The notes beneath the pieces were generated by a model. That model saw only the letters and a program-made list of their open reading frames with translations, was not told where the DNA came from and made no database searches. Positions 1 to 13,499 of a stretch of 64,000 nt of DNA are shown here, one piece after another; the first letter of the stretch is position 1; each line of letters opens with the position of its first letter. A program made the position numbers and the translations under genes. This DNA is from Strigops habroptila (Eukaryota; Chordata; Aves; Psittaciformes; Psittacidae): the NCBI RefSeq assembly GCF_004027225.2, contig NC_044278.2:102044743-102108742 (forward strand), read 5' to 3'.

Positions 1-565
1 TATTGCACAGTCATGGCTGAAAGCTAAGTGTTGTTATTGCTTCTATGCAAATTGAAGCAAATTTGATCACATTGAACATTGTACATATTTTCATTGGCAG
101 GGAAAAAAACCCTATAGTTAGCATTTTGGAAAATGAGAAGTCAAAGTACAATCATAAAATAAAGACTATCTGACAGGTTTTGCTACCTGAAGAAACTGTG
201 TTCAGGAGTTAAAAAATGGCTTTGGGGAGTAATCACTACCTTGGTTTCAGTTTTGTTGTATAGCTGGTGGGACTCAGCAACTGAGACAGGCTTGCTCTGG
301 TAATGCTGGCAGTGTCATAACACTCTGAGGATGACAGCTTATTTTCTCATGACTTCTTAAAATACAGAGGACTGTCTAACTGATATTATCTCACAAGAGT
401 CAGCAATGAGGAAGCTGAAGACATTAATATGACAACGCTGCAGCTGCATCCATCAGATGTGTTCCTAAGGGACAGCAAAGCATCTGTTACTTTTCACCTT
501 TCTGAAGTAACTGCAATTATTTTGTACTACAATCTCATCATCCTGCTGAGATATTTCTACATCAT
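1..565. other. Intergenic, no feature seen
   Basis: AT-rich unique-looking sequence before the first CR1 copy. Short open frames only; no gene, repeat or RNA recognised. Confidence 0.6.
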
Positions 566-1678
566 GTCTCTAAATTGGAGAGACATCAATTTGATAGATG
601 GACCACTCTGTGGATAAAGAACTGGCTCGATGGCCACACGCAAAGAGTTGTGGTAAATGGCTCGATGTCCAGTTGGAAACCTGTAACGAGTGGTGTCCCT
701 CAGGGATCGGTGTCGGGACCGGTCCTGTTCAACATCTTTGTCGGCGACATGGACAGTGGGATTGAGTGCGCCCTCAGCAAGTTTGCCGACGACACCAAGC
801 TGTGTGGTTCGGTTGATAAGCTGGAGGGAAGGGATGCCATCCAGAGGGACCTTGACACGCTTGTGAGGTGGGCCGATGCCAACCTTATGAAGTTTAACCA
901 AGCCAAGTGTAAGGTCCTACACCTGGGTCGGGGCAACGCCAGGCACTGCTACAGGTTGGCCAGAGAAGAGATTCAGAGCAGCCCTGCAGAGAAGGACTTG
1001 GGGGTGTTGGTTGATGAGAAGCTTAACATGAGCCAGCAGTGTGCGCTTGCAGCCCAGAAAGCCAACCGTATCCTGGGCTGCATCAAAAGAAGCGTGACCA
1101 GCAGGTCGAAGGAGGTGATCCTGCCCCTCTACTCTGCTCTCGTGAGACCTCACTTGGAGTACTGTGTACAGTTCTGGTGTCCTCAACATAAAAAGGACAT
1201 GGAGCTGTTGGAGCGAGTCCAGAGGAGGGCCACGAGGATGACAAGAGGGCTGGAGCACCTCGCGTATGAAGACCGGCTGAGAGAGTTGGGGCTGTTCAGC
1301 CTGGAGAAGAGAAGGCTGCGTGGAGACCTCATAGCAGCCTTCCAGTATCTGAAGGGGGCCTACAAGGATGCTGGGGAGGGACTCTTCCTTAGGGACTGTA
1401 GTGGCAGGACAAGGGGTAATGGGTTCAAACTTAAACAGGAGAAGTTTAGATTAGATATAAGGAAGAAGTTCTTTACAGTGAGGGTGGTGAAGCACTGGAA
1501 TGGGTTGCCCAGGGAGGTTGTGGATGCTCCATCCCTGGCGGTGTTCAAGGCCAGGTTGGACAGAGCCTTGAACCACGTGGTTTAGGGCAAGGTGTCCCTG
1601 CCCATGGCAGGGGGTTGGAACTAGATGATCTTAAGGTCCTCTCCAACCCTTATGATTCTATGATTCTATGATTCTATG
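566..1678 (+). mobile_element. CR1 LINE, 5'-truncated copy with uninterrupted reverse-transcriptase remainder
   Basis: This is a chicken-repeat-1 non-LTR retrotransposon fragment. A single open frame at 575-1585 encodes the C-terminal half of ORF2. It has the RT block [10 protein letters not shown], the catalytic motif SKFADDTKL and the thumb/C-terminal region ending [12 protein letters not shown]. It is followed by the short CR1 3' UTR and ATTCTATG tail repeats at about 1654-1678. The endonuclease and the first half of RT, including catalytic motif A, are missing through 5' truncation, so it cannot move on its own. Lack of stops and closeness to the copy at 38.8-40.2 kb suggest a fairly young insertion. 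Confidence 0.93.
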
Positions 1679-2591
1679 TCCATTACTGAAGGGGAATGCA
1701 TAACATATCATCAACAAGCAAACTGCTACCCACTTTGTCTTCCTAAATTCCTTTATCACTACAGAGCACATTGATGTATTGTAACAGCTATACGTACGTC
1801 CTAATCTGCATCCATTTAATTTCTTCAATTATGTGCAGCAATGATACGGTTGTTGCACAGGCAGTATTGCTAACAGCCCTGAAATTCACAAAGTCATTTT
1901 TTTGGCATAAGACCAAAAGAACTACAATTCCCATCTTGTTCACTTTTTCTCTATTGTAAATTTATCTTTGAAGAGAATGTTCATTGCATTTTAACAAATT
2001 TTTCCCATTTGCTGCTCAAAAATAATATTGCTATTCAACGGCCTGGCAATTTTTCATCATTTAGTGGAAGACTGGTGTGGGCTTTTCCATTGCTGCCTGG
2101 AGATGGTAGGGGATAGCTGGGGTGTAGCCGCTGCAGTGGCAGGAGTGGTACCCGGCTCAGTACCTGGTGCCCTATGTCTGCATTAACAAGGTGAGTGGGG
2201 CTGTGGTGTGAAATGCTCTGATTTCTACATGGTCCTCTTTGCTTTACTGTTCTTGTATCTGCTTTAAATGGGGAGAGAAAAATTTGACTTCCACACCAAG
2301 TGGAATCCTCTTGTCCCCCTAAACTGTTAGTAAGTGGCATGTATGTGCTTTAAACTCCTAATTACAAATATGAAGTGGTACTCAAGTATTAAGCAAAATA
2401 TGTCTTCCTGTATTTCTTTTTTTTTTCTTTTTCTGAAAGAAATCTTCACATAATATTTAGGTAGATGAGGTATTTATAGACAGCGTTTTTCCACAGAGTG
2501 AATCTTTCCTGTCCCATGAAAAGGGGGAACAAATAAAATTTAAGAATAATTTTATGGCATTGTTATAAGGTTTAATAAAAAGACATCATTC

Positions 2592-2688
2592 AAGGAGAGG
2601 AGAGAGGAGACAAGAGAGAGGAGAGAGCAGATAGGACAAGAAAGAGGAGAGAGGAAAGAGAGGAGAGGAAAGAGGAGAGAGGAGAGGC
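2592..2688 (+). repeat. GA-rich purine tract
   Basis: About 97 bases of GAGAG/GGAGA-type purine-only sequence with few interruptions. It is a polypurine-polypyrimidine tract of microsatellite origin. Confidence 0.85.
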
Positions 2689-2868
2689 TCTGGGACACGC
2701 TTTACTGGTGAGCAGCTTCTTATTAAAATTGGATTTCCTTTGCTAGATCCCTGCCAGGCAGGACTCAGCTACACAAGCAAATAGGATCAGTGCTTACCAT
2801 GTCACTGAGTGGAGATGCAGGAGGGTGGGTCTGCCTGGGACTGTGGGGTTTTGCTCACTTGCATGGGA

Positions 2869-2914
2869 TTCCACTAGTCTAGCCCCTGAGGGTTCCACTA
2901 GTCTAGCCCCGGAG
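2869..2914 (+). repeat. Tandem duplication, 24-bp period
   Basis: TTCCACTAGTCTAGCCCC recurs with a 24-base spacing, the second copy differing just after the shared core. A second short duplication of the CCTGGTATACCCCA type follows at about 3056-3090. Confidence 0.9.
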
Positions 2915-5900
2915 GACAGCAAGTGGAGACATTTGGGGCTGTGCCTTCCTTCTGTTATCTCCAAGGAAGAACAGTTTTTCACTGTGGTTAGAGCCCACTG
3001 CAGCCTTTCAGCCAAACGAGAATCAACCAAATGCATGTGGGCTTTGTTTTGTGTCCCTGGTATACCCCACCATCCCCTGGTATACCCCATCAGTAACTTC
3101 AATTATTGAGCTTGAAAGAAACATCAGCAGGGAAACCTTTATTTCCATGTTTTCCCCTTCAGTTTGCTGGAATTGCCTTCTGTGTTCTAACCCTCCCTGT
3201 ACTCTCTTATAACCCACTTCTTTCAACAAATCTGGCCACTGGAACGGATGTAATCAAACAAGACTTTTTGCAACTTAGCTCTCCTCTGTGTTAGAGAGTG
3301 TGATTCTTTAATTTTCATTACAAATTTCTACCATTTACTATGGGATTTCACACTATGTGATTCTGAAATTGGGCTAAATTTTCTACTAGTTTGGGAAAAA
3401 AAACCACTCTTCAAATGTCAAGAATAGTATTATTCTCTCTTCATACAGTGTTCCCTGAACCCTGGATCCATTTCCCCAGTTGTGTTCATTAAAAAGGTAG
3501 TTAGTATAATGGGTTTGTAAGAGTCTGAGGTGACTTCAGAAAAAATGTGTAAAATATATTATGCTGAGGTCAGCACGAATGAACTGGACATAGGCTAAAA
3601 AATTGCCCTAGGATGGAAAATTAAGTCAGTCTTTAACCAGTAATTTCAGGATGCTTATTTATTTAAAAGATGTATTTTGTTCTTCTCAATCAAAGTATGC
3701 TTGAGGCTATTTTAGCAGCTTTTCAAGGACAGGTAAATAATATCAATTTTACTAAGAATGAAAACTCAAATGTAGTGCAAATTAGTTAACATACTGGTAA
3801 CAAATTTTCTTCAGAAAATGCAAAATACTGATATACTAATTACAGCTGCAATTAATACTGTCAGTCTAATGGACATGCACTAGCAAATGTGACTTATACC
3901 TATCATCAGGTCCAAATGCCCCATTTTCCTTACTGTGGATTTCCAGATTGGGCATTTGTCTGCCTTTTATGGAATAGCTCATATTTGTCAGCTGCTTCTT
4001 CTGACCAGTCTTTGTGTTCCCATGAGCCTTGGGAGGTTGTGACCTGGCAGCAGAATATTCTATTTCTCATAGTAAATAAAAACATTTCAAATATTTCAGG
4101 TTAGACCTTTATTGCAATCATTATAAACAAGTCTGTACTGGTTTACCCCAGAGCCTTTCTGGTTACGAACCTCATTTGCAGACTACATATGAGGATGAGG
4201 TCAATCTCGCCCCACCACAATCATCCTGAAGGGGTACCTAGTCTACACCACATGCCCAAGTAACACTATGGGAAGAAAGATGGGAACCTCCAGAAAACAA
4301 TACAGCCCCACCTCAACCATCCTTCTTGCCTCTTCCTCCAGGTGACAAGCAGTCAACAACAAGAAATGTGATTATTAAAGTCAACAAACTTTGACAAGCA
4401 GTTGACAAACAACATATAGGGTATTACTTGTGCTTCACTCAGGATCTGAAGAAATGACAAGTGCAAACAATATTGCAAGTGCAATCATGTCAGGACGCCT
4501 ACAAACATGAGCTGAATTTGCTCACAGCAATAAAGAACAATTTCAAGAAAGCACCCCAGTGTAACAGCCACCAAAGGTACAGCTTAATGAACAGTTTCAG
4601 TTTCTTTAACCACAAGCCTGTTGCTTGCTGTCACACCATGCAAAAAGTACTATTTAGCTGAATTGAATTATTACTTCAGTTTACTGTGTGGACAGAAAAA
4701 CAATTGTAAAGGACAAGTGATGGTAGAAGCAAACAGCCAAATATTGGGAAAACTGAGACCTGGCTCAGCTTAGCAGAACCACCAAAAAATTGTGGGTTTA
4801 ATTCACATAGGAAAGCAGAAGTGCCGCTCCTTTTTGGTTCTTCACAAGCTGCGCAGAGAATCATGATGGCAACAGCTCATTGCTGTGAGCTGCATCCCTG
4901 CTCCAGGCATCCCAATGAGGGGAGGTAGCACATCTGGGTTGGGTCGCCTTGAGCTCAGCTTCATGGCTCTGACGCTCCTGACCCTGAGACATCGACTGCC
5001 AGATCATGTCATAGGACAAACTTGATCCAGATTAGCTGTAAGCATTATAGTCACATTTAAATTAAATTAAATCAAAATAGGGTTTTCTTAGGTTCACATT
5101 ATCATACTGGTTTTACATGGCAAAGGAAGGTAACCTGCGGCTGTCATGCAGGCAAAGCATTTGAGTAATTTGTTCAGACACTATCTGACCTGTGGTAAAT
5201 CTTATCAGCGTAAAGTAGCATTAGTACTTTGGATCCAGGATAAGGGATGCTAAAATTGGATTTCCTGTTTTACTAACCTAAGGCCTCAGGACAATAACAC
5301 CACTACTCAGAAGTGTTACTCCTGATCAGAGATTAAAAAGAAATAGCTGAGTGTAGAGATAGGAGAGCATAAATTAATCTCTCCTTGATTGACACAGTAA
5401 ATCAGTAAAGATCTTTCAAATAATTATATTCACTTTTGGTGTCTTCTGAACATGCCAAAAAGTCAGACCAAAGAAACACAAGGCTCTCTCATCCTCACCC
5501 TAACCCAAGTTTATACGGGGGTTTTAGACCTTCTTCCAAGCTTTGCACCTCCTGCACAGGCAAAGCTTTCGTGGAGCCTGAGAGGAGTGTCAGGCCCTCA
5601 AGAAACACAGAGCCGGGCACAAAGTGGGGGGCCCTCTGGCAGTTCTTATACAATCACTTAAAGACTAAACAAAAGCTGCAGTCAGGAAATACACAACCAA
5701 AAAGACAAACTTCAAACTTCTGAATGAGCGTGTCTCCATTTTTCTCTTAAAGAGTTTCAATTTTTTTTATAAAACAACAGTATTGTATCTAGTAATGTCA
5801 TAGCCCAATCCTCAGGGAGTTTTAAACATAAGAAGACTGGGAAAAAGAGGATATTTCAAGTACTCACTGTCTCATATGGCTGGCTTTTCCTGATATGAAC

Positions 5901-8900
5901 ATTATTCACACTTGAATACAGTATGTGAGATTGTAAATCGATTTCATGATTCTCTCTGAATTATTGAAGACATTTAGTAATGTCTTTACTAATGTCTTGC
6001 TGTTTTAAAAATAACAAAAATGTTCAGTTTTGAAATAGGAACTTTTCCTGTGTTGTCCTGAAGAATGCATACAAGTTCAAGCTCAAAATGTCATTCTTGT
6101 AAAAGAATTTTTCTCAATGTAGAATAAACAGTTTATTCAAGTTTAAAAACAAAAAAAGTATAAGAAGGTATAATCACTTCAACACAGAGACTGGATTGCC
6201 AATGTTGAAACGTGCAGATGGAATAGTACAGGCAAGAAAATGAAACTAGTGAAAAGCAAAAGCAGAGGTAAGGGCACTGGCTGGTCTCACGCAGAGCAGC
6301 TAGTTCTGTTGGTGACAGCTCGTTTTCTTGGTTTCCAGCTCCTTTTCGTGCTTCCAGGCTTCATATGCCTGATACGCCTGCAAACAGCTGGAAACGATTA
6401 TGGAAGGGAGCCCAGCTGCTTCCCTGAGGTGTCAGTGCTGGGGAATAATATATGGAAAAACCTGTGGGTATTCCCTGGCTGCAGGCATGCTTGGAGACAG
6501 GAGCTCCCTGAGGCCAACACAAGGCCTCAGCCAAAGAGAAGTGGTCAGAATAGAAGGGATGTAGGAACCTGGGCAGAAAATGTACCAAAGGAGGGCACAG
6601 GGTAGCAGGGAGCTTGGAGTGGCAAGGAAGAAAAGCATCATGACCCAGTCAACAAAAATGAGAATCAGCAGCAGACAACAGCCAACCGGGAAAAAAAGAA
6701 GAAAAAAAGACCTTCAAGAGTCAGACAGTATTTTTTATTGTTTACCAAATAAAATTTGCAATCAAGGCCCTAATTGCTTTACTAGTAATTCTTTTTCACA
6801 TTAAGCAGTTTTAGCAGCCATGGGCATGCCACACAAGCGCAGTCAGGAAGAGCAGACAGCACAGCTATGAACAGGAGGTTTCGCTGTCTGTAAGGAACAC
6901 TGTCACCATCAACTTCATTTTGCAAAAACACTTGATAACTGGTTTTCAGTTTCCCCACCACAAACCTCATGTTAAAAATAGCCAGAAGGCAAAATGTGCA
7001 GCCCACACTGAGGCAAGCTTAATGCTCAGCAACTTCTGATCAGGTTCAGAAAGTCACTAGCATTGCTATCTGGAAAATACTTGTACCTTCTCATAGAAAA
7101 ATACAACACACCCAGGCCCACGCAGAGAACTAAAAGTTTCTCCAGGATGCAATGTCCTGCATTTATACAGCGGAACAATTCAGGGCAAGGCTGTTTGTGA
7201 GTAACTGTACATCTTATTATTAAAGTATGCATCTTCATGCAACTTTATTTGAGTGTCTTCACTAATTGATACAGCCTTTGCCTTGTACATCCCATGTTAT
7301 GCTCCCAGTTTTTGTGAAACCTTCTCAAAATGCTACCCCTATTCTTCTAACAGCACTGAAGTCCTACTAAAATAAGCATGGCCCTATTGAGTAGACAAAA
7401 GCCCACCTAATTCAAATTCCCCTCTGAGACTGGCAAATAACAGATGCTCAGGAAACAAGGATAAAGAACAAGCAAACACAGTGACTGTTCTCAGTGTACC
7501 TTTCCTGCTTCCAGGAATCAGCAGTTTGGGAACTTTTTGAACCAGGAACTTCATTTGTCATGGTTAGGTTGTTGGGTTTAAGAGGTCACTGAAGGACTCA
7601 TTTAAGGTGCTTAAACTGAGGCTTTGCACTTCTTAGTAAACTGGATAAACTGAATACCTCCCCTTTAAATGTGGCCCAGTTTACAAAGGAATGGAGCTGC
7701 TTTATTATTTACTTTCCCTGTAGGAGCAGTAAACAGCATTCATTACTATTCCAGAAGAGATTCATATATTATGATGCCTAAAGATGGATCCAAGTGCCAT
7801 ATTATTCTCAACAATATTATCCCATCCTCCTGTATAAGAAATCTTGCAAGGAACTTGTCTGAAAACAGTACATGAAAAAACTGCTTCAAGCATTATGATA
7901 ATCTGAAGAACCCAGGGAATTTCCTGCGGCTGTTCAATGATACCTAGGAGACCATCAGGAAATGTCCCTGCAACTATTTTAAAACAAAAAGATAACTGTA
8001 ACAGGCATAAATACCCAGTGATATTTATGTGTACAAATACACTGCAGAATCATGCTGAAGAAGGAGATATTTCAGTTAAGGAAGTAACAGGGCACAGTGA
8101 ACACCGCTTTGCAAATCTTTCCGAACAGATCTGGATAGATGTTTGGAAAATTAGGGAAATGTTGTATTTTGCTATTTTCTGATGGATAGGAATAAGGGCT
8201 GATAATTGTGTCCCCTGTTGCTTTGATGTCAAGAACGGTTTTGGTGGCCCATTGCTGAGGAAAAATGGCATTAGCACCTGAAGCAAATCAAGGCAGGATG
8301 GAATCCTGCTTCCCCTGAAACCTTGCACAGGCACTCCCTGTGATACCAGCTGGGTTTCTTCACCTAAAAATCTAAAACTGGAAAGAGCACATGAGATCAG
8401 CTATGCCCTGTCTGGGGTACAGACACAGTCCCACTCACCCTAATTCAACCTCCTTCAAGTGACGAAGCCATTGTCACCTGGCTCAGAGTTCATGCTGGGC
8501 TGCTCACACTCAAGCCTGATGCACAGCCCCCTGGAAGAATCGCAGCAGATCTCCCACTGGCTTTTGAAGATGAGAACAACTCGTCTTCTCTCACCACCAG
8601 GATGTCTTCCTGATGGTACTTACTTAAACACTTATATCCTAAATACACTGCATTCTTCTTACTGGTCTTTCTAAAGCTCCCCAAAACATTGCTGCTTTTC
8701 TTGAGTGTGATGGTAGATGATAAGTCCTTATCTCTGAAAAGGGAATGTAGCTGACCAGTCCCACCAGCTTACTAGAAGTGAAAAGCACTTTCCCTTAGTA
8801 AACTGGAAAAGTGCTTTTCTTCAGCAAAATTTTAAGAGCATGTAAAATTTAACAGCCTCCTGCGATAGAACAGCATGTGAGTCAGACACAGCCACGCCAG

Positions 8901-11100
8901 CGCTACCTCAGCTGCTTACTTTCAGTTCCTCATTTTAAGTTGTTTACGTTAAATAAAAACATAAAAGAGATAAAAACTTCACTGTTTCAGATTAAAAGAT
9001 TCTTCTCTGCAGAGGGCTGCCTTTGTCCACTTCTGGAAATGGGTGAAGTGTAATATACACCAAAGAGACAAGCACTTTGCTGACTCACGGTAACCGAGTA
9101 CAATATCTCCAGCCCGCTGCTGATCATTCCCACCCACTAAGCAGCTTTGCAGAGAGGGGACAGAGAGCAGCAGGCAGGACAGCATTAACAGTAGTTATTT
9201 TTCTAAGCAGTTTTGTAAAGTAAGACTAAGGTGATAAATTGGAGTTGTAAAACAGTTCAGTAGAAATTCTGTCTTAAAGCAATGCAGTCTGACTCATCAC
9301 GTAACTACAGTGAAAAACTATCATATCTCTAGTACATAAATGTAACTGAAAGCAAAACAGGAAGGAAAAAACAAGAACTAAGCAGCTGATATATTTCATA
9401 TCCTTGAGAACCCTGAAAGCTAGCCACAGCAGGCTCCTGGTAGCTTTTTTTTGAACTGGACAAAACTGCAACAAGATGCCTGCATAAGCTGCACCCAAAC
9501 CCAGTGTGGAGGGAGCTGCAAAATTCTCCTCCACTAAATCATCTAAGCAGAAAAGCCACAGGGTGAAGGGCTTTCAACAGAAATATCTAAATCTGAGATA
9601 TATAACAATCGGAGATGAGCAATGGGGACTTGCAAATACATGAGTAGGAGAGGGAAATAACTGAAAAGAAAAAATACCCAATAAACCACACCATTTGGAA
9701 ATGGCTGCTGTCATGTGGTGTGCATAAGAGGCCAGCAGGAACATCGGGTCTGTTAATATATAGAGAAAATAAATATATCCTGATGCCTTAACATGTCCGA
9801 GGACTCATATAAGCACAAATTTTCAACACAGCACTTAACAACAGTAATAAGTACCATATAGCATGGAGTTTACAGTCAGCATTTCTGCTTATGCTGTGAC
9901 AGAGGGGTTGAAAACATCCCATACTCAGCAATACCAGGTCAGTGGATGTCCTTGCTGATACCTTTCAAGCACCTTCTTCCATACCAGCTGAACTCAGTCA
10001 CATTGTTTCAGATATTCTGGACTGCAAAATCACAAAAATGTTATTATTTATGACTATCTGTGTGTTTCAGTTACCCCGTGGGGCTAGAGGAGACTGAGCC
10101 CAAACGCTATGCAGTTTGGATAGGGCCAGCCAGAGGAGAGAGTGGTGAAGGTGTGAGCCTCTTTGCACTACTTGGGCTGCCGGGCAGCCGCCGCTTACTG
10201 AGGCAGGTGCCTTTAGCTGTGTAAATAGTCAAAGATCAGAGATGCCATTTTAGGCCCTGAAAATCAGTGGTGATCTGCAGTGAATGGAAATTAGTGATAT
10301 GAATCCTGCACAGGTTTGCTCTGGGTTGGATGGTGGTTAACAGTCTCTCCTTGCCTCTTTTACAAAAAGAGAGGTATTTAAAACTGTGTGGTTGAATTTA
10401 TTGCACAAATTTTCCTTAATCACTTTTTCTTTCAGTCTCATAATTACACCTTCATTACTACTGTCTGTTGTCAGGATTTGGATCTGACCTTCAGCATTCA
10501 ACTCAGTTATAACAAAACCAAACCAGTTACATCTAAACCCAGGCATGCCCCTGCAGAATTACAGTTTAACCCCTTCTTCCCTTATTCTCTACCCAGTGGT
10601 ACCATTCAGAGAACTGCCTTCATGTATCTCCGTTTGCCACGCTCATTGGCAAGACGCTGGGTATGCAAGGTTTCTGCAGAACTGCATTTTGTACAAAACC
10701 GACTCTCTGCAGAAAGTGTGCTTCTCTTCCCTCTTCAGGTTTCTTTTTTTTAATTTGTGTTTACCACTGTTATTGAAATAGCCTTGAAAACATGAGTTGA
10801 ATACTAGTAGATGCGGTAATTCTTAATGTCATGCTGTAATCCACAAATGATTTGTAGAGGGCTAAGGTTTTCCATGATCTTAGTAGATTATTAACATGGA
10901 AAATTAAAGTCACCTCAATTTTAAAAAGTAGTTAACTTCTTAGAAGGCAATTAAAATCATGTTTTACATGGCAATACTATTTATTAAAGCGCTACTTTTT
11001 CAGCGAAGAAGTATGACTATCCAGATCTCCAAAAGGTCTCCAACTTCATCTTCATCAAAATAATTTGCTAGAAAAAATGTTTATAGTATTAATGATTTCG

Positions 11101-11101
<1 letters not shown>

Positions 11102-11134
<33 letters not shown>
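11102..11134 (+). repeat. Compound (GT)n(AT)n microsatellite
   Basis: About eleven GT units run directly into about six TA units. This is a simple dinucleotide repeat, likely length-polymorphic. Confidence 0.9.
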
Positions 11135-11135
<1 letters not shown>

Positions 11136-13499
11136 AATTTAAAATCAATTTTTTTTCAGCAACAAAGTTGTCTTAAAATGCAATAAGCAATCACTGAATG
11201 CCAAGATCTTGCCACATAAGTCATGCATAATTCCTGGAAGTGCAGGAGGTTTTGTCTGAAGATTTCTATCACTGAAGGTAATGTAATGTCCTTTGACCAG
11301 GGCTGGTGGGATATCTCAAAAGTCTCCTAATGTTCTGAACTTTGAACTTCATTACATGTCTCCTTTTTCCCATGTCCTGACACACAAGCAACATACCGCA
11401 TTCAAAGACCAGTAATCTGTTTGGGTTTTAAGATTTTTTTGGTTGGAAGCTTAGCAAGTGCTGACCAAAAGCTTGACCTCTACAATGAATACATTCACTC
11501 CTTCAATTCTTCACACACAGAGGATGTTAATAAATACAGCAAACTGCAAAGCTGAAGCCACCACATGCCTGTGACCTTTGTGAAGTCTGTTCACCAGCAT
11601 GTCACTCAGATTTGGGAAAATGTGAATATTGGTGATAGGGGAGAGAGAAAGCTAGTTTGCCATGTATTCTGTAACTTGGAAATGTTCTGCTTCAAAGGAT
11701 AAGCATCACCCGGCTAAGTCTGATCTTAAAAAGTTCAGTCATATCTATTGCTTTCAGTTCCCCTTGCAGGGGCTGACTGAGACAAGGGAGGGCCAAGAGC
11801 ATGTCAAGGACTTCAGTGCGTGTCAGCACTAGAAGGTACTCATGAGCAGGCTTCAAGCTCTTGGACAAAGATAATCGGGTACTTAGAGGGGCCAACTCAT
11901 GCTGCAGCCTTGCCTTCAGCATTGGTAAGGCCACAACTTTGCTGGAGCCACTTGGCTCTGCAAACCCAAGCCTAAACTTAAGCACAGTTACTTGGAGGTA
12001 GGAAAGACAGAAGCAGAGAACCCCCCCATAGCACAGAGCCAGAGCTGTGTTGGCTGGAAAGGTTGTCCTGAAGGGACTATCAGCTAACCTAGGCTGTACT
12101 CATAGGCTTGTGTTCATGAGCAATGTGCTCTTCAGAACAGCTGGATCTAGCAAGAAACCTAGTGGAGCTCTGGACAATATCCTTCTGTGGAACAACAGAA
12201 ACTTCTCGCAGAGCTTAAAATCCTTTCTTCGCCACATCCAAAGAAATGTTAACAGCTGGCTGAGAGACCTGAACAGCCCTGCTTTTCTAGCAGTCCGTTT
12301 GTGAGTGTAACCCTCACATGATCCCTTTTGCTTTACCTTGTGACAGATAAAATATTGTCACAGGGTGAATCAGACTTTGGACCTGGATAGGTCAAGGGGG
12401 ACAATACTCTCTACAGCTGATCTCAGGTCAGAGTGGCACTTTTTTTTTTGACTCTCTGACTGTGTGTCTCTGTGAGCAGGCCTACATGCCAGACCAAACC
12501 AGCTCACCATCTGGAGTAAATGATCAAGGCTACTGAGCTTGTACATTGGGTTGATCCTATGCTAAGAGACACATGACAGGCCAGTGTTGTCCCTAAATTT
12601 GGGACTGAACGACATGTCACATGCCAGTGAAACAAATTAAAGCTTTATTCAAGATCATATGACCATGCTACAGTTAATCTGGCCTCAAATCAGTTTACAA
12701 AGGAACTGAATATTTATGAAGTTATTAAACTGCACTTCCTGTTTTAAGAGAAAAAATATGTGCCAGGGAACCTTTTAAGTTTTGATGTCTTTCTAGCAAA
12801 TATGATTTTTTGCAAGATTTATAATTGAAAAACAGTATTTAAGACTGAGAGGTCCTTTGGGACTCTCCAACTATGTCACTTCTCATTGTACCACACCTGC
12901 GAGGAGGCCACAATCATTACTCAGTGTCTTATGACGACAGTGCACCAAAGAGAGAGAACATGGGTACTGTATGTTCACCCCACAGCACCCCACCTCAAAG
13001 CAGAGAGAAACCAGTATCTGTAACCCAACAAGCAGCCACCATCAGTGAGCTGACAAGGCTTCTGTAGTTTATACAAGATGCATCCTGAAGCTTTACAGCT
13101 CCAGCGCCAGGGTGTGCTGCCTCCATTGCGCCATGAAGGTGGACAGAGGTCATACCTAAACAGCATGACCGTGGATCCACACCAGCATGACCTTTCCTGT
13201 AGACCCAAAGCATGTGCCACAGCAGCTATTCCAACAGAGACACACCACACTTCTCCGCTGACACACAACGATGTCAGACTCTGAGAGAATGTGATGTAGT
13301 AACCAGAGTCCAGCTGGTGGCTAACAAATGTTGCTTATACACACCCCGAAAAGAGGCGAGCATACAGAAAGGGAGTAGCTATAAATCATCCTCTAAATCA
13401 TGTCGGTTGAGAGCAAGAAAACACGGCCGTATGGAGTAGACACAACCCACAGCTTCCTCCTTGGCCAGAACAGAGCCGCGTTGGCCCTCAGGCAGGCTG

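Larger units (their letters stand above)
1679..13499. other. Gene-poor intergenic stretch upstream of SLC46A3
   Basis: Apart from the GA tract, the small tandem duplications and the GT/AT microsatellite, I see no coding exon, RNA gene or recognisable transposon. Open frames are short (under about 125 codons) and lack domain or compositional support. By conserved order this lies between SLC46A3 and MTUS2; no MTUS2 exon was recognised. Confidence 0.55.

Noticed and set aside
557-1258. Minus-strand frames opposite the first CR1 copy
   Set aside because: Shadows of the CR1 reverse-transcriptase frame on the other strand.
6240-6605. 121-codon plus-strand frame upstream of SLC46A3
   Set aside because: No recognisable domain, no supporting splice or promoter context, and open frames overlap on the opposite strand. 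Probably chance.
10388-10753. 121-codon plus-strand frame
   Set aside because: Composition and lack of family similarity suggest a chance open frame in intergenic DNA.
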